Source: JAFLDD01 sp049314715
Lineage (GTDB): Bacteria; Pseudomonadota; Alphaproteobacteria; Rickettsiales; UBA3002
Direction of reading: 5' to 3'
DNA: 13,762 nt
Assembly (NCBI GenBank): GCA_049314715.1
Contig: JBMOEL010000042.1
Span: forward strand, 1-13,762
Shown: piece by piece, positions 1 to 7,105 of the stretch
Layout of the letters: each line of letters starts with the position of its first letter
How positions within the stretch are numbered: the stretch's first letter is position 1
The notes under the pieces: generated by a model
Seen by the model: the letters and a program-made list of their open reading frames with translations, nothing else
Told to the model about the DNA's origin: nothing
Databases searched by the model: none
Made by a program: the position numbers and the translations under genes

Positions 1-977
1 GTGGCCCTGATTTATCGGAAGTGCGAGGACAAGATATTGCCAAACGTGCCCTTGAAATTGCTGCAGCAGGTGCGCATAATCTACTGATGATTGGCCCACC
101 TGGTGCGGGCAAGTCCATGCTGGCATCGTGCTTGCCGAATATTTTACCGTCCATGGATGCGAGCGAAATGCTCGAGGTTAATTTAGTGGCCTCGGTTGCG
201 GGCAATCTGGTGCGCGGTGCGTTTTCGAATACGCGACCCTTCCGCGCGCCACACCATTCAAGCTCCATGGCAGCGATGGTTGGTGGTGGCAGGCGTGCAT
301 TACCTGGGGAAATCTCCCTCGCCCATCAAGGTGTATTATTTCTGGATGAGCTTCCTGAATATCCACGCGCGGTGCTCGAATCACTGCGCCAACCACTAGA
401 GACAGGCACGGTAAGTATTGCGCGTGCGGAGGCACATATCACCTATCCTGCACGATTCCAGCTCATCGCTGCAATGAACCCGTGTCGTTGCGGTTATCTT
501 GATGACGCAGGTCGTGCCTGCGGTAAAGCACCACGCTGTGCGGTGGATTACCAATCGAAACTATCTGGCCCACTGCTTGACCGTATCGATATGCATGTCG
601 AAGTGCCTGCGGTAGAAACACTCTCGATGCTGACGCCATCCAATGCCGAACCATCAGCGATGGTTGCTATGCGTGTTGCACAGGCGAGAGCGACACAGCA
701 GGAACGCTTTAACGCAATGGGGATTAGCGCGCGCACCAATTCCGAAGTAGGTGGCGATGCATTGCACGCCATGGTGCAGTGTGATGCGGCGGCACAAAAA
801 CTTCTCGAAGATGCCACCAAGCGCCTGAATTTGTCGATGCGTGGCTTAACGCGTGTGATGCGCGTGGCACGCACAATTGCGGATTTGGCAGGCAGCTCAT
901 CGGTTGGTCACACACATTTGGCAGAAGCGCTTTCCTACCGTCAACAACCGCAAGGTCGCTGGATAGAGGCGGCTTAA
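1..977 (+). CDS. comM: ComM/YifB-type AAA+ ATPase (Mg-chelatase-like), 5' truncated
   Basis: This is the C-terminal part of a ComM (YifB) protein. The family comprises hexameric AAA+ helicases that promote branch migration during integration of single-stranded DNA in natural transformation. The frame is open from base 3 and starts outside the window; the GTG at 21 is an internal valine in GPDLSEVRGQD, not a start. Numbered from that valine, Walker A GPPGAGKS is at 25-32, Walker B VLFLDE at 105-110, the NPCRCG sensor/cysteine motif at 153-158, and GPLLDRID, which carries the conserved arginine, at 183-190. The end (RGLTRVMRVARTIADL, then HLAEALSYRQ) is the usual Mg-chelatase C-terminal domain. 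About 325 of roughly 500 family residues are visible and show no damage. It converges on gshA with a 67-bp gap. The family call is firm; a transformation role in this organism is inferred. Confidence 0.93.
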   Translation, partial: GPDLSEVRGQDIAKRALEIAAAGAHNLLMIGPPGAGKSMLASCLPNILPSMDASEMLEVNLVASVAGNLVRGAFSNTRPFRAPHHSSSMAAMVGGGRRALPGEISLAHQGVLFLDELPEYPRAVLESLRQPLETGTVSIARAEAHITYPARFQLIAAMNPCRCGYLDDAGRACGKAPRCAVDYQSKLSGPLLDRIDMHVEVPAVETLSMLTPSNAEPSAMVAMRVAQARATQQERFNAMGISARTNSEVGGDALHAMVQCDAAAQKLLEDATKRLNLSMRGLTRVMRVARTIADLAGSSSVGHTHLAEALSYRQQPQGRWIEAA

Positions 978-1004
978 AATCTCACTTAATAACCGACGCA
1001 TCGA

Positions 1005-1019
1005 CGCCCGTTGAGGGCG
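1005..1019. terminator. short hairpin between convergent comM and gshA
   Basis: CGCCC and GGGCG form a perfect 5-bp stem around a GTTGA loop in the 67-bp gap between the converging genes. No T-run follows on either strand, so factor-independent termination is only weakly supported. Confidence 0.2.
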
Positions 1020-1044
1020 AAAGCATCAGCGGCGCTTGATCGAA

Positions 1045-2316
1045 CTAGATACTATATTGTTCGCCATATTCTTCGCTCGGTACGGCGAGTGAGGCAAGAC
1101 TTGCGATTAAACCAAACGCACCAAAGCTGCATTTGGCGACGTTTACATGAGCGGCACCCGCCACTTCACCTTCGTCGCACATGCCGGCGAAATACATGCC
1201 CGTGGCATTGAGGTTGCCCTGCGCGTCGCGCTCGCGGTTCACACGATACGCACCGCCCACCGCATAACCATCCACCAGATACATCATGGGTTCGGCGGCG
1301 AAACCTTCGACCGTATCAACGGTTGGCACACCCTCTTGGATAATCACCTCGGTACTTTGCGTACCTTCTTTAATGGTGTTCATTTTATTGCGGACTTTTT
1401 TATTCATCTCTACCACTTCATCACCCGATTTAGCGGTCATGATGCCCATGCCGTAGGTGCCTGCATCGGACTTGATAAATACGTAAGGCTCAGCATTGAT
1501 ACCGTAATGGCGGTAATGCACGCGAATTTTATGCAGCACTTTTTCTACCGCGACCGCCACACAATCCAACCCCTTACGATCCCCGAAATTGACGAGGCCG
1601 CATTTATGCGTTTCGGTGGAAATGAGCCATGGGTCAAGGTCAAAGGCTTGGGCGAATTCTTGTGCTAACTTATCATACGCATCAAAATGGATGGACTTAC
1701 GACGGCGATACCAACCCAGCGATGGGCGTGGTTGAATGCGCTGCGTTAATCCGCGCAGCATTTCAGGCAGACCTGACGTCAAATCATTATTGAGCAAAAT
1801 TAGTTGTGGTACGAAACCATCTTCGGTGCCGAGGGTATTTTTCTCGCGCAGTAACGGTAGTTCATTCACGGCTGCACCGCTTGATGTGCTGAGCGCAATG
1901 GGCGTATTCTTCTCGGCGATTAAACTGCCGATACGCACCTCAGCGCCCGCTTCCGCAACGAGGGTTGAAAGCGCATAGAGATTATCAATATAGCCCTGAT
2001 TACGTGTGTGATTTTCGGGAATGATGAGGACATTAGTAATTTCCTGTGCACTTAGTCGTGCTTGCATGCGCTCCTTCGCGCGCGCACGTGCAGCGAGCGA
2101 GAGGTGATTAAACCCTGCTGGGAAAATATTCGTATCAACGGGTGCGAGTTTGAAGCCAGCATGGCGCACATCGACCGAGCTATAAAACGGTGCGTTGACG
2201 CGCGTGCGAACCTTAGTGAACCATGCACGCACCTCATCACCACGCGTTTGCAACAGCGTTTCAATGGTCGGCACAATCGCAATGCTAGGTGTTAGGCTGG
2301 AAGCGGGGACGTTCAT
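1045..2316 (-). CDS. gshA: glutamate-cysteine ligase, proteobacterial (Acidithiobacillus-type) GshA
   Basis: Catalyses the ATP-dependent joining of L-glutamate and L-cysteine to gamma-glutamylcysteine, the first step of glutathione synthesis, in the cytoplasm. The 423-residue product matches the GshA family first described from Acidithiobacillus (TIGR02049 type), not the E. coli or plant-like families. Recognisable segments are VDTNIFPAGFN (60-70), IIPENHTRN (98-106), the glycine-rich KSDAGTYGMGIMT (282-294), RNKM..KEG (309-318) and AEPMMYLVDGYAVGGAYRVN (341-360), which together resemble an ATP-grasp core. I chose the ATG at 2316 because GGAG lies 7 nt upstream of it. The open frame continues upstream to 2406, but that stretch lies inside rsmE and encodes an Arg/Cys-rich peptide unlike the family. 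The gene starts 32 bp before rsmE ends, so the two are probably co-transcribed and translationally coupled. Confidence 0.9.
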   Translation of the reverse strand: MNVPASSLTPSIAIVPTIETLLQTRGDEVRAWFTKVRTRVNAPFYSSVDVRHAGFKLAPVDTNIFPAGFNHLSLAARARAKERMQARLSAQEITNVLIIPENHTRNQGYIDNLYALSTLVAEAGAEVRIGSLIAEKNTPIALSTSSGAAVNELPLLREKNTLGTEDGFVPQLILLNNDLTSGLPEMLRGLTQRIQPRPSLGWYRRRKSIHFDAYDKLAQEFAQAFDLDPWLISTETHKCGLVNFGDRKGLDCVAVAVEKVLHKIRVHYRHYGINAEPYVFIKSDAGTYGMGIMTAKSGDEVVEMNKKVRNKMNTIKEGTQSTEVIIQEGVPTVDTVEGFAAEPMMYLVDGYAVGGAYRVNRERDAQGNLNATGMYFAGMCDEGEVAGAAHVNVAKCSFGAFGLIASLASLAVPSEEYGEQYSI

Positions 2317-3034
2317 TCCAATCTCCGAATTGCTGCATGATAAGTGCACACAAGGTAATGTTTGCGGTGTCCGAACGCAAGATGCGCGGACCGAGCGACA
2401 CGCCATGTGCGAATGCTACGTGCTGTAGTTGCGCGAACTCCTCAGGCGTAAAACCGCCCTCAGGCCCAGCGATGCTCGCTATGGCGGGTAATTTCATATT
2501 CTTTACATCGTGAAAAGACTCACTGTTTCCTGACTCGTCACCATAGAATAACGTGCGCTCAGTTGGCCACGTGGCGAGCAATTTCTCAAAGGCAATGAGC
2601 GGACGAATCTCTGGTATATCGAGCCGTTCGCACTGTTCGGCGGCTTCGCGGGCGATGATTTCGAAGCGCTCGATATTCACTTTATCGACAATGCAGCGCT
2701 TGGTGAGCACAGGCTGAATGACACGCGCGCCAAGCTCGGTGGCTTTTTCGATAATCGTTTCGGTGCGCCCGCCTTTGACAGGTGCAAAACAACACCAAAA
2801 ATCAGGGCTACGTTTGGGTGGGCGCGTTTGTTCCCCAATGCGCAATTCGCAGCCCTTCTTATAGACCGCATGAATGATGGCTTCATATTCGCCTGATTCG
2901 GCGTGAAACAACCTGAGACTATTATCGGGCTTCAGGCGCAAAACGCTCGTGACATAATGGGCTTGCGACTCATCCAGCGCGAGGATGATGCCTTTTTGTA
3001 GCGGTATGGTGCTAGCAATGCGGTGGATGGTCAT
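2285..3034 (-). CDS. rsmE: 16S rRNA (uracil-1498-N3)-methyltransferase RsmE
   Basis: RsmE uses SAM to methylate N3 of U1498 in 16S rRNA of assembled 30S subunits. The 249-residue protein has the usual length and layout: an N-terminal PUA-like RNA-binding part (about 1-70) and a SPOUT-fold catalytic part. Family motifs seen are EKATELG (96-102), REAAEQCER (129-137), GPEGGFTPEE (190-199) in the knotted SAM site, and LGPRILRSDTA (214-224); the last usually reads LGPRILRTETA. I chose the ATG at 3034. A TTG two codons earlier (3040) is in frame but less likely, and neither has a strong Shine-Dalgarno site. Its 3' end overlaps gshA by 32 bp. Upstream, 44 bp separate it from divergent ubiA, so promoters for both lie in that gap or overlap the genes. 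Confidence 0.93.
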   Translation of the reverse strand: MTIHRIASTIPLQKGIILALDESQAHYVTSVLRLKPDNSLRLFHAESGEYEAIIHAVYKKGCELRIGEQTRPPKRSPDFWCCFAPVKGGRTETIIEKATELGARVIQPVLTKRCIVDKVNIERFEIIAREAAEQCERLDIPEIRPLIAFEKLLATWPTERTLFYGDESGNSESFHDVKNMKLPAIASIAGPEGGFTPEEFAQLQHVAFAHGVSLGPRILRSDTANITLCALIMQQFGDWNERPRFQPNT

Positions 3035-3078
3035 AGGCAAGCACTAGCAGAATTATTTTAAGATGCTAGAAGTAGCGT

Positions 3079-3921
3079 ATGCGACCTTACCTTGAACTCA
3101 TGCGCCTTGATAAGCCGATTGGTATTTGGCTCTGTTTTTTGCCCGCTGCGTGGCTGCTCGCGGCGCAAGGCGCCGAGCCATTTGTTTTTATGATCTTTCT
3201 ATTTGGCGCCGCCGTGATGCGCGCGGCAGGCTGTATTCTCAATGACCTTGCCGACCGCGATTTTGACAAACGAGTGGCCCGCACCCAATCGCGTCCACTC
3301 GCTGCTGGAAACGTGTCTATGCGTCATGCTATTGCGCTTCTGGTGCTGCTACTATCTATCGGCCTTGTGATTGTGCTAAGCTTACCACCACTCGCCTTAC
3401 CGCTTGCTATCTGCGTGTTAGCATTGATTGCTGCCTATCCATTCATGAAGCGCATCACCTATTGGCCGCAGCTTTTTTTGGGTATTACGTTTAATACTGG
3501 CATTCTATTTGCTTCCATTGCAACGATGGGCGATATCACCACGAGTGCGTGGATTTTTTATGCCGCCGCCATTTTCTGGACACTGGGCTATGACACGATT
3601 TACGCGTTGCAAGACACGCATGACGACGCGCTGATTGGCGTGAAATCCACCGCGCTACGTTTAGGTAAATATGTGCCACTCTTCGCGCTTGGCTGTTACC
3701 TCATCATGTGGCTGCTGCTGGTGTCTGCGGGTATCGTCGCAAAATTAGGCATCTATTATGAGTTCGGATTAGTGTTGGTTGCGGCCCATGCATGTTTGCA
3801 AATTCGTCGCTTACGGCGCGGGGGCAATGCGGGCAGTATCTTCCGCAGCAATCAATGGTTGGGTGCGGCCTTGTTGCTTGCTATTCTGGCGAGTCAGTGG
3901 CAATCTAACCCCCTGTTATGA
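3079..3921 (+). CDS. ubiA: 4-hydroxybenzoate polyprenyltransferase UbiA
   Basis: An integral inner-membrane enzyme that attaches the polyprenyl chain to 4-hydroxybenzoate, the first membrane step of ubiquinone synthesis. The 280-residue protein is full length and made almost wholly of hydrophobic helices (about eight or nine). The substrate-binding aspartate motif NDLADRDFD is at 55-63, followed by the typical ART.SRPLAAG stretch (67-77). The second aspartate region YDTIYALQDTHDD is at 171-183 and leads into IGVKSTALRLG, a UbiA signature distinguishing it from other prenyltransferases. The N-terminus RLDKPIGIWL supports the chosen ATG. The Shine-Dalgarno site is weak. The stop overlaps the start of the downstream EAL gene (ATGA), so the two form an operon. 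It is divergent from rsmE across 44 bp. Confidence 0.94.
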   Translation: MRPYLELMRLDKPIGIWLCFLPAAWLLAAQGAEPFVFMIFLFGAAVMRAAGCILNDLADRDFDKRVARTQSRPLAAGNVSMRHAIALLVLLLSIGLVIVLSLPPLALPLAICVLALIAAYPFMKRITYWPQLFLGITFNTGILFASIATMGDITTSAWIFYAAAIFWTLGYDTIYALQDTHDDALIGVKSTALRLGKYVPLFALGCYLIMWLLLVSAGIVAKLGIYYEFGLVLVAAHACLQIRRLRRGGNAGSIFRSNQWLGAALLLAILASQWQSNPLL

Positions 3922-5177
3922 TCATTGATTTACCAGAAAATTCACCGCTTACATTAGGTGCATGCGGTTATCCGCGGGGCTTTGTCGCGCACCTTAGCAC
4001 GCTTAGCGCGCAGGCAAAAACAGGCGGTCATCTGGCAGGGCTTTTGGTGGTTTCGATTGATAATCTGGCCATGGTAGTGAGTGGGTATGGGGTCAGCATT
4101 GCCGAAAATGTTATGGCAGATATTTGCGAATTGATTGATATGGAATCTGGCGCCGCGAGTATTGTCACACGCACGCAGCGCGACCAATTTGGCATACTCA
4201 TTCCTAAAACAACGGCAGCGGAATTAGAAGCGCTTGCCCTACAGCTTCGCCGCGTGATTCGCGATGCTTCCTCGCAACTACGTTATGGGGATGTGCATTG
4301 TGTTGCCTCAGTTGCGCATCATGTGCTGCCATCAGGAGAGTATAGCGCCGAAGAGATATTGGGGCGCACGCTCGTGAACCTGCATCATAATGAGGCGGAC
4401 TATTGTAGTGAAACGCATGCGGCGCAAAGTCGCGAGCAAATGGGTTTAGCGAACTTCTTGGGTCAGGCGATTGAACATGGGCGAATTCGTTTAGCCTATC
4501 AGCCCGTGATTGCCAGCAAGACAGGCGCTGTCAGCCATTATGAGGCACTGCTGCGATTACATAGCGAGGATGGTAAAATCAGCTCCGCCGGCGCACTGAT
4601 TCCCGTCGCGGAACGTATGGGTCTTATCAAAACGATTGATCATTTGACCCTCGAAATGGTGGTCAAAGAATTGCGCCATGATTCCAATGTCGTTCTCGCG
4701 CTCAACGTCTCCAACATGACAACGCATGATAGTGAATGGCACGACCATTTGCGGCGCTTGATTGACGAAACTCCCGCGATTGCACCGCGCCTGATTGTTG
4801 AGCTTACCGAAACGGCGATACATCGTGATTTGAAATTAAGCGCCATGTTCTGCGCGGAATTACAAGCGATGGGCGTGATGGTCGCGCTCGATGATTTTGG
4901 CGCGGGCTATACGTCTTTCTCGCAACTCAAGTCGCTTGAAATCGACATGATTAAAATTGACGGCGTGTTTGTCCGCGACCTGACTGACAATGCCGATTCG
5001 CGCTTTTTCGTCAAAACACTGCTCGATTTCACCCATGGGTTTGGCCTGAAAGCGGTGGCAGAATTTGTGGAAACGGGCGAAGTCGCTAAAATTCTGATGG
5101 AGCTTGGGGTCGATTACCTGCAAGGCTATTATTTTGGCAAGCCCATGAATTTCAGGGGCTGGCTGAAGGAGTCTTGA
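3918..5177 (+). CDS. EAL-domain c-di-GMP phosphodiesterase with degenerate GGDEF domain
   Basis: A soluble 419-residue protein predicted to hydrolyse cyclic di-GMP to pGpG. Residues about 30-160 resemble a GGDEF domain whose signature is replaced by RDQFG (88-92), so cyclase activity is unlikely; it may be a regulatory or GTP-binding domain. Residues about 175-415 are an EAL domain with the catalytic set present: YEALLRL (208-214), N263 in LNVSN, E295 and E298 in ELTET, DDFGAGYTSF (325-334), K346 in KIDG, E382 and E385 in AEFVET, and Q402 in LQGYYFGKP. There is no signal peptide or membrane segment, so it is cytoplasmic. Its ATG overlaps the ubiA stop (ATGA) and has no Shine-Dalgarno site of its own, implying coupled translation. 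Activity is inferred from intact residues. Confidence 0.9.
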   Translation: MIIDLPENSPLTLGACGYPRGFVAHLSTLSAQAKTGGHLAGLLVVSIDNLAMVVSGYGVSIAENVMADICELIDMESGAASIVTRTQRDQFGILIPKTTAAELEALALQLRRVIRDASSQLRYGDVHCVASVAHHVLPSGEYSAEEILGRTLVNLHHNEADYCSETHAAQSREQMGLANFLGQAIEHGRIRLAYQPVIASKTGAVSHYEALLRLHSEDGKISSAGALIPVAERMGLIKTIDHLTLEMVVKELRHDSNVVLALNVSNMTTHDSEWHDHLRRLIDETPAIAPRLIVELTETAIHRDLKLSAMFCAELQAMGVMVALDDFGAGYTSFSQLKSLEIDMIKIDGVFVRDLTDNADSRFFVKTLLDFTHGFGLKAVAEFVETGEVAKILMELGVDYLQGYYFGKPMNFRGWLKES

Positions 5178-5178
5178 G

Positions 5179-5197
5179 TGGTGCCGGCAGAGAGGAT
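5179..5197 (-). repeat. exact 19-bp duplicate of the tRNA-Thr 3' end
   Basis: Bases 5179-5197 are identical, in the same orientation, to 5318-5336, which encode the 3' part of the T arm, the 3' acceptor strand, the discriminator base and CCA of tRNA-Thr(UGU). The match breaks immediately on both sides. No second tRNA body lies next to this copy. It begins one base after the stop of the EAL gene. Such duplication of a tRNA 3' end is typical of an integration (att) site or an insertion footprint, but no integrase is present and only 120 bp separate the copies. Confidence 0.85.
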
Positions 5198-5317
5198 GGG
5201 CGCGCTAAGCTTGCCTACTCTCGGCCTGTTGGCCTCGTGGTGAACGTCGTTCAACCCTCAACAAAATCATCCTATCTATTCGCAGGCGCGGTTGCGCTAA
5301 TCTGCGAATAGATAGGA
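5198..5317. other. hairpin-rich 120-bp segment between duplicated tRNA ends
   Basis: This non-coding stretch is flanked by the two 19-bp direct repeats. It contains GGCC-TGTT-GGCC (5223-5234), a stem at 5239-5256 built on TGAAC/GTTCA with two more G-C pairs after a one-base bulge, and most of the 17-bp perfect hairpin at 5268-5319. It could be a vestigial or miniature inserted element, a structured RNA, or the terminator region of the tRNA and of the converging EAL gene. I recognise no known RNA family. Confidence 0.45.
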
Positions 5318-5319
5318 TG
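5268..5319 (-). terminator. strong hairpin terminator just after tRNA-Thr
   Basis: Two 17-bp arms (5268-5284 and 5303-5319) are perfectly complementary around an 18-nt loop, which itself holds GCGC-GGTT-GCGC. Read on the minus strand, the hairpin begins within the encoded CCA of the tRNA and is followed by ATTTTGTT, a fair U-tract. It fits factor-independent termination of the tRNA transcript. The stem is unusually long and only moderately GC-rich for a terminator, so a palindromic repeat element is the alternative. Confidence 0.6.
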
Positions 5320-5392
5320 GTGCCGGCAGAGAGGATTGAACTCCCGACCTTCGCTTTACAAAAGCGCTGCTCTACCGCTGAGCTATGCCGGC
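5318..5392 (-). tRNA. tRNA-Thr (anticodon UGU)
   Basis: The reverse strand folds into a complete cloverleaf: acceptor GCCGGCA/TGCCGGC, D stem GCTC/GAGC with GG in the loop, anticodon stem GCGCT/AGCGA around TTTGTAA (anticodon TGT, reading ACA), a 5-nt variable loop, and T stem GGGAG/CTCTC around TTCAATC. It has discriminator A and an encoded CCA (75 nt in total). The base pair at 27-43 is a G-A mismatch and 50-64 is G-U; all others are Watson-Crick. It lies 25 bp downstream of mnmC on the same strand. Confidence 0.97.
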
Positions 5393-5402
5393 ACTTGCGG
5401 CA

Positions 5403-5430
5403 TGATTAGCGTCTTTTTCACGAATTGCAA
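5403..5430 (-). promoter_or_regulatory. candidate promoter of tRNA-Thr inside the 3' end of mnmC
   Basis: On the minus strand TTGCAA (5430-5425) and TAATCA (5408-5403) are separated by 16 bp and resemble sigma-70 -35 and -10 boxes. Transcription would start about 4 nt before the mature tRNA. The -35 box lies in the last codons of mnmC, so the tRNA could be transcribed alone as well as by read-through. Confidence 0.4.
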
Positions 5431-7061
5431 ATCTCATTTGCCAGTAATTCGGCCCCATAGGGCGCGGAAAGCATGCCGCGTGAGCCGTGACCGGCATTGA
5501 TATAAAGCCCGTCGCGCAGCTTTTGGATATAGGGCATGCGGCTGGGCGTGGTGGCGCGAATGCTGGTGCGGCCCTGCCAATCGCTCAACTCATCGTCGGC
5601 AAATAAATCGGGAATGGCGCTGAGCGCTTCATCACGATTTTTTTGGTGATTGGCCTGCGTTACCGCGCCACTCAAATCCTCGCGGTCATAGGTTGCACCA
5701 ATCAGCACTCCCGCTTCATGCGGGATGATATAGCCTTTGTGAGAATGTGGCGTTGTAGGTTTGTTGCGCAGATGGTGGTTGGGCACCAGCGAGATTTGCC
5801 CTGCATTTTGTTTCATGCTGCATTCGGGTGCAAATTGCTGCGCAGCGTAACCGCAGCAAAGGATGGTAAGTCGCGAGTCGTGAGTCGTGAGTCGTGTATT
5901 CTCCTGCACGTTGATATTCGGGTGCTGGAGTAGTTTGTAACATAACTCGCGCGGGTCGATCCACATCGCGCTGGGGAATATCAGTGCGTCGCGCGTCGCA
6001 TCAAAATACAAAAGGGAGGGGTCAATCCCTGTGCGTTCGTTAATGTCGGTAAAGCGTTCGCGCTCCTGCGCGTCTTTGATGGTTTTGATGAGTGGTGCTA
6101 CCTCATGCGCACTATTCCAATAGGGCACATGCGACAGCATATAGCTATAGGCGCTTAGGTAAAAACTCATCTCGGGTGACCAGTGTTTCGTAATGCGTGG
6201 ATAAAGTAACGCTGCAGGATTTCCCGACGCGCCGAATGCAATGGTTTTTTCTTCATAAACTGTCACATGATGCCCGCGCCTTGCCAAGGCATAGGCCGTG
6301 CTGCAACCAGCAATACCGCCGCCGATAATGGCAATATCTTCTCGCTCACGACTAACGACTAACGACTCACGACTACCAACCAACATATCGCGCTTATGAC
6401 CAAAACCAGCACGTTTTTCGACGCGGTATCCGAACGCTTCCATGCGGCGCTTGACGTCACCCGCTGCCGTGAACGTAGCGAATGTTCCGCCCAACCGCGC
6501 CACATGCTTGAGTACCTCTTCACCCCACATGTCGGGATTTTTTGCAGGCGAGAATCCATCGAGAAACCACGCATCAAAAGGCGTAGTGAGATGCGGCAAA
6601 GTTTCGGCAACATCGCCATAACATAATGTCAATGTCACGTGCTCAAATTGGATGTGGTGGATGCCAGCAATACGTTGCGGCAAACGCGCGCAGAGCTGCT
6701 GCGCCATCCATTCCAACTGGGGATAGGGCGCAATCGCGCGGAGTATTTCGCTGGCGCTGAGCGGATAGCGCTCGGTGCTGATGAAATACAGATGTGCATC
6801 CTGCGTGGCATGATTGATGAATTGCTGCCATGTGGTGAAAAAATTTAAGCCTGTGCCGAAGCCTAATTCACCGATTGTGAAATCATTTTGCGTTTTCCAG
6901 CGTGCGGGGAACCCATTTCCATCCAGAAATACATATTCGGTTTCGGCGACACTACCCTCGCGCGAGGCATAGATATCGTCGTGGGTTCGGCTTGTGAGCG
7001 TTGCGCCGTCCCAGAGTATATCGGGCATGGGTAGGTTGGGCTGTTTGAGCGTGACATGCAT
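5418..7061 (-). CDS. mnmC: bifunctional tRNA (mnm5s2U34) biosynthesis protein MnmC
   Basis: MnmC completes the wobble modification of tRNAs reading Lys, Glu and related codons: its FAD domain removes the carboxymethyl group from cmnm5(s2)U34 and its methyltransferase domain then makes mnm5(s2)U. The 547-residue protein has both parts. The methyltransferase domain (about 1-228) carries ELGFGTGLNF (65-74, SAM site) and WFLDGFSPAKNPDMWG (165-180). The FAD domain (about 242-547) carries the dinucleotide motif IAIIGGGIAG (243-252), FGASGNPAALLYPR (276-289) and INAGHGSRGMLSAPYG (521-536). It is shorter than E. coli MnmC (about 660 residues). Two tandem heptamer arrays are read through in frame, one in the interdomain hinge (SRESLVVSRE) and one in the FAD domain (RLTTHDSRLT). 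The ATG at 7061 has only a weak AGGCAAG-like site; Met12 is the alternative start. Confidence 0.93.
   Translation of the reverse strand: MHVTLKQPNLPMPDILWDGATLTSRTHDDIYASREGSVAETEYVFLDGNGFPARWKTQNDFTIGELGFGTGLNFFTTWQQFINHATQDAHLYFISTERYPLSASEILRAIAPYPQLEWMAQQLCARLPQRIAGIHHIQFEHVTLTLCYGDVAETLPHLTTPFDAWFLDGFSPAKNPDMWGEEVLKHVARLGGTFATFTAAGDVKRRMEAFGYRVEKRAGFGHKRDMLVGSRESLVVSREREDIAIIGGGIAGCSTAYALARRGHHVTVYEEKTIAFGASGNPAALLYPRITKHWSPEMSFYLSAYSYMLSHVPYWNSAHEVAPLIKTIKDAQERERFTDINERTGIDPSLLYFDATRDALIFPSAMWIDPRELCYKLLQHPNINVQENTRLTTHDSRLTILCCGYAAQQFAPECSMKQNAGQISLVPNHHLRNKPTTPHSHKGYIIPHEAGVLIGATYDREDLSGAVTQANHQKNRDEALSAIPDLFADDELSDWQGRTSIRATTPSRMPYIQKLRDGLYINAGHGSRGMLSAPYGAELLANEICNS
5869..5896. repeat. 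heptanucleotide tandem repeat inside mnmC (FAD domain)
   Basis: Four consecutive 7-bp units read AGTCGCG, AGTCGTG, AGTCGTG, AGTCGTG on the plus strand. They encode the RLTTHDSRLT stretch of MnmC. A gain or loss of one unit would shift the reading frame. The array is inverted relative to the one at 6346-6373. Confidence 0.85.
6346..6373. repeat. heptanucleotide tandem repeat inside mnmC (domain hinge)
   Basis: Four consecutive 7-bp units read TCACGAC, TAACGAC, TAACGAC, TCACGAC on the plus strand, with a degraded fifth unit (TACCAAC). On the minus strand this is the same GTCGTGA/GTCGTTA family as the array at 5869-5896 but in the opposite orientation. It falls exactly between the methyltransferase and FAD domains. 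Confidence 0.85.
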
Positions 7062-7105
7062 GTGGCTTGCCTAGCACAATCTCATTTATTTTTCTACTAG
7101 CCTAT

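Noticed and set aside
1147..1668. 173-residue plus-strand ORF opposite gshA
   Set aside because: It lies wholly inside gshA, which has clear family motifs. Its His-rich composition is typical of an antisense shadow.
2317..2406. 30-codon N-terminal extension of GshA
   Set aside because: It overlaps rsmE further, encodes an unusual Arg/Cys/Ser-rich peptide, and the ATG at 2316 has a good GGAG site.
5178..5265. Second complete tRNA next to the 19-bp repeat
   Set aside because: No matching 5' acceptor strand, D arm or anticodon arm can be placed; only the 3' end is duplicated.
5869..6373. Heptamer arrays as CRISPR-like or intergenic repeats
   Set aside because: The units are 7 bp with no spacers and lie inside an intact mnmC frame.
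5318..7061. Functional link between MnmC and the adjacent tRNA-Thr(UGU)
   Set aside because: Known MnmC targets carry mnm5(s2)U at position 34 (Lys, Glu and similar). Thr(UGU) usually carries a cmo5U-type modification, so adjacency alone does not support it.
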